Shown here in pieces: positions 52,201 through 64,000 of a DNA stretch of 64,000 nucleotides (position 1 is its first letter; each line of letters opens with the position of its first letter). The notes beneath the pieces were generated by a model. It made no database searches. It was not told the DNA's origin and worked only from the letters and a program-made list of their open reading frames with translations. Position numbers and translations under genes: made by a program. This DNA comes from Hexactinellida sp. DTS-2022 (Eukaryota; Porifera; Hexactinellida), in contig JAPNXP010000006.1 in assembly GCA_028753945.1 (NCBI GenBank), forward strand, positions 4,118,166 through 4,182,165, read 5' to 3'.

Positions 52201-55200
52201 AGATTTACTTTTCACCAGACATCCCAAACATCACATAAAGATAGCCAGTCCTTTCACTATACCCCATCAAACACAATTAAGAAGAAGAATTCTATCACTC
52301 CCTTCGTTCCCAGCCAATTTTTAACCAACCAAAGATAGATTTTAAGAATGCTATAAAAGTCCATTTGGAAGGTGACTGTTTGACAATAAACAATCCAGGT
52401 CACTTTAAAAAGAGATTTACTTTTCACCAGACATCCCAAACATCACATAAAGATAGCCAGTCCTTTCACTATACCCCATCAAACACAATTAAGAAGAAGA
52501 ATTCTATCACTCCCTTCGTTCCCAGCCAATTTTTAACCAACCAAAGATAGATTTTAAGAATGCTATAAAAGTCCATTTGGAAGGTGACTGTTTGACAATA
52601 AACAATCCAGGTCACTTTAAAAAGAGATTTACTTTTCACCAGACATCCCAAACATCACATAAAGATAGCCAGTCCTTTCACTATACCCCATCAAACACAA
52701 TTAAGAAGAAGAATTCTATCACTCCCTTCGTTCCCAGCCAATTTTTAACCAACCAAAGATAGATTTTAAGAATGCTATAAAAGTCCATTTGGAAGGTGAC
52801 TGTTTGACAATAAACAATCCAGGTCACTTTAAAAAGAGATTTACTTTTCACCAGACATCCCAAACATCACATAAAGATAGCCAGTCCTTTCACTATACCC
52901 CATCAAACACAATTAAGAAGAAGAATTCTATCACTCCCTTCGTTCCCAGCCAATTTTTAACCAACCAAAGATAGATTTTAAGAATGCTATAAAAGTCCAT
53001 TTGGAAGGTGACTGTTTGACAATAAACAATCCAGGTCACTTTAAAAAGAGATTTACTTTTCACCAGACATCCCAAACATCACATAAAGATAGCCAGTCCT
53101 TTCACTATACCCCATCAAACACAATTAAGAAGAAGAATTCTATCACTCCCTTCGTTCCCAGCCAATTTTTAACCAACCAAAGATAGATTTTAAGAATGCT
53201 ATAAAAGTCCATTTGGAAGGTGACTGTTTGACAATAAACAATCCAGGTCACTTTAAAAAGAGATTTACTTTTCACCAGACATCCCAAACATCACATAAAG
53301 ATAGCCAGTCCTTTCACTATACCCCATCAAACACAATTAAGAAGAAGAATTCTATCACTCCCTTCGTTCCCAGCCAATTTTTAACCAACCAAAGATAGAT
53401 TTTAAGAATGCTATAAAAGTCCATTTGGAAGGTGACTGTTTGACAATAAACAATCCAGGTCACTTTAAAAAGAGATTTACTTTTCACCAGACATCCCAAA
53501 CATCACATAAAGATAGCCAGTCCTTTCACTATACCCCATCAAACACAATTAAGAAGAAGAATTCTATCACTCCCTTCGTTCCCAGCCAATTTTTAACCAA
53601 CCAAAGATAGATTTTAAGAATGCTATAAAAGTCCATTTGGAAGGTGACTGTTTGACAATAAACAATCCAGGTCACTTTAAAAAGAGATTTACTTTTCACC
53701 AGACATCCCAAACATCACATAAAGATAGCCAGTCCTTTCACTATACCCCATCAAACACAATTAAGAAGAAGAATTCTATCACTCCCTTCGTTCCCAGCCA
53801 ATTTTTAACCAACCAAAGATAGATTTTAAGAATGCTATAAAAGTCCATTTGGAAGGTGACTGTTTGACAATAAACAATCCAGGTCACTTTAAAAAGAGAT
53901 TTACTTTTCACCAGACATCCCAAACATCACATAAAGATAGCCAGTCCTTTCACTATACCCCATCAAACACAATTAAGAAGAAGAATTCTATCACTCCCTT
54001 CGTTCCCAGCCAATTTTTAACCAACCAAAGATAGATTTTAAGAATGCTATAAAAGTCCATTTGGAAGGTGACTGTTTGACAATAAACAATCCAGGTCACT
54101 TTAAAAAGAGATTTACTTTTCACCAGACATCCCAAACATCACATAAAGATAGCCAGTCCTTTCACTATACCCCATCAAACACAATTAAGAAGAAGAATTC
54201 TATCACTCCCTTCGTTCCCAGCCAATTTTTAACCAACCAAAGATAGATTTTAAGAATGCTATAAAAGTCCATTTGGAAGGTGACTGTTTGACAATAAACA
54301 ATCCAGGTCACTTTAAAAAGAGATTTACTTTTCACCAGACATCCCAAACATCACATAAAGATAGCCAGTCCTTTCACTATACCCCATCAAACACAATTAA
54401 GAAGAAGAATTCTATCACTCCCTTCGTTCCCAGCCAATTTTTAACCAACCAAAGATAGATTTTAAGAATGCTATAAAAGTCCATTTGGAAGGTGACTGTT
54501 TGACAATAAACAATCCAGGTCACTTTAAAAAGAGATTTACTTTTCACCAGACATCCCAAACATCACATAAAGATAGCCAGTCCTTTCACTATACCCCATC
54601 AAACACAATTAAGAAGAAGAATTCTATCACTCCCTTCGTTCCCAGCCAATTTTTAACCAACCAAAGATAGATTTTAAGAATGCTATAAAAGTCCATTTGG
54701 AAGGTGACTGTTTGACAATAAACAATCCAGGTCACTTTAAAAAGAGATTTACTTTTCACCAGACATCCCAAACATCACATAAAGATAGCCAGTCCTTTCA
54801 CTATACCCCATCAAACACAATTAAGAAGAAGAATTCTATCACTCCCTTCGTTCCCAGCCAATTTTTAACCAACCAAAGATAGATTTTAAGAATGCTATAA
54901 AAGTCCATTTGGAAGGTGACTGTTTGACAATAAACAATCCAGGTCACTTTAAAAAGAGATTTACTTTTCACCAGACATCCCAAACATCACATAAAGATAG
55001 CCAGTCCTTTCACTATACCCCATCAAACACAATTAAGAAGAAGAATTCTATCACTCCCTTCGTTCCCAGCCAATTTTTAACCAACCAAAGATAGATTTTA
55101 AGAATGCTATAAAAGTCCATTTGGAAGGTGACTGTTTGACAATAAACAATCCAGGTCACTTTAAAAAGAGATTTACTTTTCACCAGACATCCCAAACATC

Positions 55201-58200
55201 ACATAAAGATAGCCAGTCCTTTCACTATACCCCATCAAACACAATTAAGAAGAAGAATTCTATCACTCCCTTCGTTCCCAGCCAATTTTTAACCAACCAA
55301 AGATAGATTTTAAGAATGCTATAAAAGTCCATTTGGAAGGTGACTGTTTGACAATAAACAATCCAGGTCACTTTAAAAAGAGATTTACTTTTCACCAGAC
55401 ATCCCAAACATCACATAAAGATAGCCAGTCCTTTCACTATACCCCATCAAACACAATTAAGAAGAAGAATTCTATCACTCCCTTCGTTCCCAGCCAATTT
55501 TTAACCAACCAAAGATAGATTTTAAGAATGCTATAAAAGTCCATTTGGAAGGTGACTGTTTGACAATAAACAATCCAGGTCACTTTAAAAAGAGATTTAC
55601 TTTTCACCAGACATCCCAAACATCACATAAAGATAGCCAGTCCTTTCACTATACCCCATCAAACACAATTAAGAAGAAGAATTCTATCACTCCCTTCGTT
55701 CCCAGCCAATTTTTAACCAACCAAAGATAGATTTTAAGAATGCTATAAAAGTCCATTTGGAAGGTGACTGTTTGACAATAAACAATCCAGGTCACTTTAA
55801 AAAGAGATTTACTTTTCACCAGACATCCCAAACATCACATAAAGATAGCCAGTCCTTTCACTATACCCCATCAAACACAATTAAGAAGAAGAATTCTATC
55901 ACTCCCTTCGTTCCCAGCCAATTTTTAACCAACCAAAGATAGATTTTAAGAATGCTATAAAAGTCCATTTGGAAGGTGACTGTTTGACAATAAACAATCC
56001 AGGTCACTTTAAAAAGAGATTTACTTTTCACCAGACATCCCAAACATCACATAAAGATAGCCAGTCCTTTCACTATACCCCATCAAACACAATTAAGAAG
56101 AAGAATTCTATCACTCCCTTCGTTCCCAGCCAATTTTTAACCAACCAAAGATAGATTTTAAGAATGCTATAAAAGTCCATTTGGAAGGTGACTGTTTGAC
56201 AATAAACAATCCAGGTCACTTTAAAAAGAGATTTACTTTTCACCAGACATCCCAAACATCACATAAAGATAGCCAGTCCTTTCACTATACCCCATCAAAC
56301 ACAATTAAGAAGAAGAATTCTATCACTCCCTTCGTTCCCAGCCAATTTTTAACCAACCAAAGATAGATTTTAAGAATGCTATAAAAGTCCATTTGGAAGG
56401 TGACTGTTTGACAATAAACAATCCAGGTCACTTTAAAAAGAGATTTACTTTTCACCAGACATCCCAAACATCACATAAAGATAGCCAGTCCTTTCACTAT
56501 ACCCCATCAAACACAATTAAGAAGAAGAATTCTATCACTCCCTTCGTTCCCAGCCAATTTTTAACCAACCAAAGATAGATTTTAAGAATGCTATAAAAGT
56601 CCATTTGGAAGGTGACTGTTTGACAATAAACAATCCAGGTCACTTTAAAAAGAGATTTACTTTTCACCAGACATCCCAAACATCACATAAAGATAGCCAG
56701 TCCTTTCACTATACCCCATCAAACACAATTAAGAAGAAGAATTCTATCACTCCCTTCGTTCCCAGCCAATTTTTAACCAACCAAAGATAGATTTTAAGAA
56801 TGCTATAAAAGTCCATTTGGAAGGTGACTGTTTGACAATAAACAATCCAGGTCACTTTAAAAAGAGATTTACTTTTCACCAGACATCCCAAACATCACAT
56901 AAAGATAGCCAGTCCTTTCACTATACCCCATCAAACACAATTAAGAAGAAGAATTCTATCACTCCCTTCGTTCCCAGCCAATTTTTAACCAACCAAAGAT
57001 AGATTTTAAGAATGCTATAAAAGTCCATTTGGAAGGTGACTGTTTGACAATAAACAATCCAGGTCACTTTAAAAAGAGATTTACTTTTCACCAGACATCC
57101 CAAACATCACATAAAGATAGCCAGTCCTTTCACTATACCCCATCAAACACAATTAAGAAGAAGAATTCTATCACTCCCTTCGTTCCCAGCCAATTTTTAA
57201 CCAACCAAAGATAGATTTTAAGAATGCTATAAAAGTCCATTTGGAAGGTGACTGTTTGACAATAAACAATCCAGGTCACTTTAAAAAGAGATTTACTTTT
57301 CACCAGACATCCCAAACATCACATAAAGATAGCCAGTCCTTTCACTATACCCCATCAAACACAATTAAGAAGAAGAATTCTATCACTCCCTTCGTTCCCA
57401 GCCAATTTTTAACCAACCAAAGATAGATTTTAAGAATGCTATAAAAGTCCATTTGGAAGGTGACTGTTTGACAATAAACAATCCAGGTCACTTTAAAAAG
57501 AGATTTACTTTTCACCAGACATCCCAAACATCACATAAAGATAGCCAGTCCTTTCACTATACCCCATCAAACACAATTAAGAAGAAGAATTCTATCACTC
57601 CCTTCGTTCCCAGCCAATTTTTAACCAACCAAAGATAGATTTTAAGAATGCTATAAAAGTCCATTTGGAAGGTGACTGTTTGACAATAAACAATCCAGGT
57701 CACTTTAAAAAGAGATTTACTTTTCACCAGACATCCCAAACATCACATAAAGATAGCCAGTCCTTTCACTATACCCCATCAAACACAATTAAGAAGAAGA
57801 ATTCTATCACTCCCTTCGTTCCCAGCCAATTTTTAACCAACCAAAGATAGATTTTAAGAATGCTATAAAAGTCCATTTGGAAGGTGACTGTTTGACAATA
57901 AACAATCCAGGTCACTTTAAAAAGAGATTTACTTTTCACCAGACATCCCAAACATCACATAAAGATAGCCAGTCCTTTCACTATACCCCATCAAACACAA
58001 TTAAGAAGAAGAATTCTATCACTCCCTTCGTTCCCAGCCAATTTTTAACCAACCAAAGATAGATTTTAAGAATGCTATAAAAGTCCATTTGGAAGGTGAC
58101 TGTTTGACAATAAACAATCCAGGTCACTTTAAAAAGAGATTTACTTTTCACCAGACATCCCAAACATCACATAAAGATAGCCAGTCCTTTCACTATACCC

Positions 58201-61200
58201 CATCAAACACAATTAAGAAGAAGAATTCTATCACTCCCTTCGTTCCCAGCCAATTTTTAACCAACCAAAGATAGATTTTAAGAATGCTATAAAAGTCCAT
58301 TTGGAAGGTGACTGTTTGACAATAAACAATCCAGGTCACTTTAAAAAGAGATTTACTTTTCACCAGACATCCCAAACATCACATAAAGATAGCCAGTCCT
58401 TTCACTATACCCCATCAAACACAATTAAGAAGAAGAATTCTATCACTCCCTTCGTTCCCAGCCAATTTTTAACCAACCAAAGATAGATTTTAAGAATGCT
58501 ATAAAAGTCCATTTGGAAGGTGACTGTTTGACAATAAACAATCCAGGTCACTTTAAAAAGAGATTTACTTTTCACCAGACATCCCAAACATCACATAAAG
58601 ATAGCCAGTCCTTTCACTATACCCCATCAAACACAATTAAGAAGAAGAATTCTATCACTCCCTTCGTTCCCAGCCAATTTTTAACCAACCAAAGATAGAT
58701 TTTAAGAATGCTATAAAAGTCCATTTGGAAGGTGACTGTTTGACAATAAACAATCCAGGTCACTTTAAAAAGAGATTTACTTTTCACCAGACATCCCAAA
58801 CATCACATAAAGATAGCCAGTCCTTTCACTATACCCCATCAAACACAATTAAGAAGAAGAATTCTATCACTCCCTTCGTTCCCAGCCAATTTTTAACCAA
58901 CCAAAGATAGATTTTAAGAATGCTATAAAAGTCCATTTGGAAGGTGACTGTTTGACAATAAACAATCCAGGTCACTTTAAAAAGAGATTTACTTTTCACC
59001 AGACATCCCAAACATCACATAAAGATAGCCAGTCCTTTCACTATACCCCATCAAACACAATTAAGAAGAAGAATTCTATCACTCCCTTCGTTCCCAGCCA
59101 ATTTTTAACCAACCAAAGATAGATTTTAAGAATGCTATAAAAGTCCATTTGGAAGGTGACTGTTTGACAATAAACAATCCAGGTCACTTTAAAAAGAGAT
59201 TTACTTTTCACCAGACATCCCAAACATCACATAAAGATAGCCAGTCCTTTCACTATACCCCATCAAACACAATTAAGAAGAAGAATTCTATCACTCCCTT
59301 CGTTCCCAGCCAATTTTTAACCAACCAAAGATAGATTTTAAGAATGCTATAAAAGTCCATTTGGAAGGTGACTGTTTGACAATAAACAATCCAGGTCACT
59401 TTAAAAAGAGATTTACTTTTCACCAGACATCCCAAACATCACATAAAGATAGCCAGTCCTTTCACTATACCCCATCAAACACAATTAAGAAGAAGAATTC
59501 TATCACTCCCTTCGTTCCCAGCCAATTTTTAACCAACCAAAGATAGATTTTAAGAATGCTATAAAAGTCCATTTGGAAGGTGACTGTTTGACAATAAACA
59601 ATCCAGGTCACTTTAAAAAGAGATTTACTTTTCACCAGACATCCCAAACATCACATAAAGATAGCCAGTCCTTTCACTATACCCCATCAAACACAATTAA
59701 GAAGAAGAATTCTATCACTCCCTTCGTTCCCAGCCAATTTTTAACCAACCAAAGATAGATTTTAAGAATGCTATAAAAGTCCATTTGGAAGGTGACTGTT
59801 TGACAATAAACAATCCAGGTCACTTTAAAAAGAGATTTACTTTTCACCAGACATCCCAAACATCACATAAAGATAGCCAGTCCTTTCACTATACCCCATC
59901 AAACACAATTAAGAAGAAGAATTCTATCACTCCCTTCGTTCCCAGCCAATTTTTAACCAACCAAAGATAGATTTTAAGAATGCTATAAAAGTCCATTTGG
60001 AAGGTGACTGTTTGACAATAAACAATCCAGGTCACTTTAAAAAGAGATTTACTTTTCACCAGACATCCCAAACATCACATAAAGATAGCCAGTCCTTTCA
60101 CTATACCCCATCAAACACAATTAAGAAGAAGAATTCTATCACTCCCTTCGTTCCCAGCCAATTTTTAACCAACCAAAGATAGATTTTAAGAATGCTATAA
60201 AAGTCCATTTGGAAGGTGACTGTTTGACAATAAACAATCCAGGTCACTTTAAAAAGAGATTTACTTTTCACCAGACATCCCAAACATCACATAAAGATAG
60301 CCAGTCCTTTCACTATACCCCATCAAACACAATTAAGAAGAAGAATTCTATCACTCCCTTCGTTCCCAGCCAATTTTTAACCAACCAAAGATAGATTTTA
60401 AGAATGCTATAAAAGTCCATTTGGAAGGTGACTGTTTGACAATAAACAATCCAGGTCACTTTAAAAAGAGATTTACTTTTCACCAGACATCCCAAACATC
60501 ACATAAAGATAGCCAGTCCTTTCACTATACCCCATCAAACACAATTAAGAAGAAGAATTCTATCACTCCCTTCGTTCCCAGCCAATTTTTAACCAACCAA
60601 AGATAGATTTTAAGAATGCTATAAAAGTCCATTTGGAAGGTGACTGTTTGACAATAAACAATCCAGGTCACTTTAAAAAGAGATTTACTTTTCACCAGAC
60701 ATCCCAAACATCACATAAAGATAGCCAGTCCTTTCACTATACCCCATCAAACACAATTAAGAAGAAGAATTCTATCACTCCCTTCGTTCCCAGCCAATTT
60801 TTAACCAACCAAAGATAGATTTTAAGAATGCTATAAAAGTCCATTTGGAAGGTGACTGTTTGACAATAAACAATCCAGGTCACTTTAAAAAGAGATTTAC
60901 TTTTCACCAGACATCCCAAACATCACATAAAGATAGCCAGTCCTTTCACTATACCCCATCAAACACAATTAAGAAGAAGAATTCTATCACTCCCTTCGTT
61001 CCCAGCCAATTTTTAACCAACCAAAGATAGATTTTAAGAATGCTATAAAAGTCCATTTGGAAGGTGACTGTTTGACAATAAACAATCCAGGTCACTTTAA
61101 AAAGAGATTTACTTTTCACCAGACATCCCAAACATCACATAAAGATAGCCAGTCCTTTCACTATACCCCATCAAACACAATTAAGAAGAAGAATTCTATC

Positions 61201-64000
61201 ACTCCCTTCGTTCCCAGCCAATTTTTAACCAACCAAAGATAGATTTTAAGAATGCTATAAAAGTCCATTTGGAAGGTGACTGTTTGACAATAAACAATCC
61301 AGGTCACTTTAAAAAGAGATTTACTTTTCACCAGACATCCCAAACATCACATAAAGATAGCCAGTCCTTTCACTATACCCCATCAAACACAATTAAGAAG
61401 AAGAATTCTATCACTCCCTTCGTTCCCAGCCAATTTTTAACCAACCAAAGATAGATTTTAAGAATGCTATAAAAGTCCATTTGGAAGGTGACTGTTTGAC
61501 AATAAACAATCCAGGTCACTTTAAAAAGAGATTTACTTTTCACCAGACATCCCAAACATCACATAAAGATAGCCAGTCCTTTCACTATACCCCATCAAAC
61601 ACAATTAAGAAGAAGAATTCTATCACTCCCTTCGTTCCCAGCCAATTTTTAACCAACCAAAGATAGATTTTAAGAATGCTATAAAAGTCCATTTGGAAGG
61701 TGACTGTTTGACAATAAACAATCCAGGTCACTTTAAAAAGAGATTTACTTTTCACCAGACATCCCAAACATCACATAAAGATAGCCAGTCCTTTCACTAT
61801 ACCCCATCAAACACAATTAAGAAGAAGAATTCTATCACTCCCTTCGTTCCCAGCCAATTTTTAACCAACCAAAGATAGATTTTAAGAATGCTATAAAAGT
61901 CCATTTGGAAGGTGACTGTTTGACAATAAACAATCCAGGTCACTTTAAAAAGAGATTTACTTTTCACCAGACATCCCAAACATCACATAAAGATAGCCAG
62001 TCCTTTCACTATACCCCATCAAACACAATTAAGAAGAAGAATTCTATCACTCCCTTCGTTCCCAGCCAATTTTTAACCAACCAAAGATAGATTTTAAGAA
62101 TGCTATAAAAGTCCATTTGGAAGGTGACTGTTTGACAATAAACAATCCAGGTCACTTTAAAAAGAGATTTACTTTTCACCAGACATCCCAAACATCACAT
62201 AAAGATAGCCAGTCCTTTCACTATACCCCATCAAACACAATTAAGAAGAAGAATTCTATCACTCCCTTCGTTCCCAGCCAATTTTTAACCAACCAAAGAT
62301 AGATTTTAAGAATGCTATAAAAGTCCATTTGGAAGGTGACTGTTTGACAATAAACAATCCAGGTCACTTTAAAAAGAGATTTACTTTTCACCAGACATCC
62401 CAAACATCACATAAAGATAGCCAGTCCTTTCACTATACCCCATCAAACACAATTAAGAAGAAGAATTCTATCACTCCCTTCGTTCCCAGCCAATTTTTAA
62501 CCAACCAAAGATAGATTTTAAGAATGCTATAAAAGTCCATTTGGAAGGTGACTGTTTGACAATAAACAATCCAGGTCACTTTAAAAAGAGATTTACTTTT
62601 CACCAGACATCCCAAACATCACATAAAGATAGCCAGTCCTTTCACTATACCCCATCAAACACAATTAAGAAGAAGAATTCTATCACTCCCTTCGTTCCCA
62701 GCCAATTTTTAACCAACCAAAGATAGATTTTAAGAATGCTATAAAAGTCCATTTGGAAGGTGACTGTTTGACAATAAACAATCCAGGTCACTTTAAAAAG
62801 AGATTTACTTTTCACCAGACATCCCAAACATCACATAAAGATAGCCAGTCCTTTCACTATACCCCATCAAACACAATTAAGAAGAAGAATTCTATCACTC
62901 CCTTCGTTCCCAGCCAATTTTTAACCAACCAAAGATAGATTTTAAGAATGCTATAAAAGTCCATTTGGAAGGTGACTGTTTGACAATAAACAATCCAGGT
63001 CACTTTAAAAGAGATTTACTTTTCACCAGACATCCCAAACATCACATAAAGATAGCCAGTCCTTTCACTATACCCCATCAAACACAATTAAGAAGAAGAA
63101 TTCTATCACTCCCTTCGTTCCCAGCCAATTTTTAACCAACCAAAGATAGATTTTAAGAATGCTATAAAAGTCCATTTGGAAGGTGACTGTTTGACAATAA
63201 ACAATCCAGGTCACTTTAAAAAGAGATTTACTTTTCACCAGACATCCCAAACATCACATAAAGATAGCCAGTCCTTTCACTATACCCCATCAAACACAAT
63301 TAAGAAGAAGAATTCTATCACTCCTTCGTTCCCAGCCAATTTTTAACCAACCAAAGATAGATTTTAAGAATGCTATAAAAGTCCATTTGGAAGGTGACTG
63401 TTTGACAATAAACAATCCAGGTCACTTTAAAAAGAGATTTACTTTTCACCAGACATCCCAAACATCACATAAAGATAGCCAGTCCTTTCACTATACCCCA
63501 TCAAACACAATTAAGAAGAAGAATTCTATCACTCCCTTCGTTCCCAGCCAATTTTTAACCAACCAAAGATAGATTTTAAGAATGCTATAAAAGTCCATTT
63601 GGAAGGTGACTGTTTGACAATAAACAATCCAGGTCACTTTAAAAAGAGATTTACTTTTCACCAGACATCCCAAACATCACATAAAGATAGCCAGTCCTTT
63701 CACTATACCCCATCAAACACAATTAAGAAGAAGAATTCTATCACTCCCTTCGTTCCCAGCCAATTTTTAACCAACCAAAGATAGATTTTAAGAATGCTAT
63801 AAAAGTCCATTTGGAAGGTGACTGTTTGACAATAAACAATCCAGGTCACTTTAAAAAGAGATTTACTTTCACCAGACATCCCAAACATCACATAAAGATA
63901 GCCAGTCCTTTCACTATACCCCATCAAACACAATTAAGAAGAAGAATTCTATCACTCCCTTCGTTCCCAGCCAATTTTTAACCAACCAAAGATAGATTTT
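49262..64000. repeat. 212-bp tandem satellite, about 69.5 copies, runs off the window
   Basis: The unit starts ATCACATAAAGATAGCCAGT and returns exactly every 212 bp from 49262 (next start 49474) to the window end, 14.7 kb. Copies look identical: the encoded frames on both strands, which together cover the whole unit, repeat unchanged. The only differences seen are three one-base homopolymer losses near 63010, 63324 and 63868. Each unit has one GAATTC. The 60-61 residue frames on each strand lack domains and are by-products of the repeat. Such homogeneous arrays are typical of centromeric, pericentromeric or subtelomeric satellites; which applies here is not visible. Confidence 0.97.

Noticed and set aside
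49289..63933. About 140 identical 60-61 residue open frames on both strands of the array
   Set aside because: They arise automatically from an open 212-bp repeat, have no domain or expression signal, and overlap antisense to each other.
49262..64000. CRISPR array
   Set aside because: The whole 212-bp period is identical, so there are no variable spacers; the context is eukaryotic.
49262..64000. CENP-B box in the satellite unit
   Set aside because: The only candidate, CTTCGTTCCCAGCCAAT, shares TTCG but lacks the central A and the CGGG of the box.

Overview
The window is nuclear DNA of a eukaryote and almost certainly an animal. It carries an interferon-regulatory-factor (IRF) DNA-binding domain, CARMIL, a Munc13-type C2-MUN-C2 protein, cornichon, a BTBD19-like protein, hydroxyproline-dehydratase/proline-racemase family enzymes and the bridge-like lipid transfer protein BLTP2/Hobbit. 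Introns have GT-AG ends. The DNA is AT-rich and compact, and genes of 3.6 to 7 kb have no intron or only one. I cannot name the species; a small-genome, fast-evolving or non-bilaterian animal would fit.

Layout. 0.6-2.8 kb: a three-exon AT-hook protein with an Asn run (+). 2.8-8.3 kb: no gene, several MITEs. 8.3-8.7 kb: cornichon (-). 9.9-13.5 kb: intronless Munc13-like gene (+). 14.9-20.0 kb: four tandem + strand genes sharing a Cys-rich (CPxC) domain; the first two also carry an N-terminal ubiquitin-like domain that is nearly identical at DNA level. 20.3-21.2 kb: BTBD19-like (-). 21.8-23.5 kb: complete three-exon proline racemase/L3HYPDH-family gene, copy A (-). 25.0-32.9 kb: IRF exons followed in phase by a second racemase-like module, copy B (-). 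34.4-39.5 kb: intronless CARMIL (-). 40.2-48.1 kb: BLTP2 with one intron (+). 48.4-49.3 kb: degenerate short repeats. 49.26 kb to the window end: about 69.5 near-perfect copies of a 212-bp satellite.

Main discovery candidate. Copy B has no usable start codon of its own. Its first exon begins inside a basic/Asn-rich linker, has an in-frame stop just upstream, and joins in the correct phase to the last IRF exon. All ten exons (32891 to 25018) give one open frame of about 860 residues: a disordered N-terminus, an IRF domain with all five tryptophans, a Ser/Pro/Thr-rich middle, then a full proline-racemase fold. I know of no described IRF-proline-racemase fusion. Both catalytic cysteines remain in copy B, but the usual D-R-S before the second one reads A-R-G, so it may be a ligand-sensing or altered enzyme. 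The neighbouring stand-alone copy A keeps D-R-S-P-C. This is read from sequence alone and needs transcript evidence.

The other pervasive signal is a set of short TA-flanked inverted-repeat elements with pogo/Tigger-like ends. At least eight end-families are present, and 10 of the 14 inferred introns contain a clear copy; two more contain a minisatellite.
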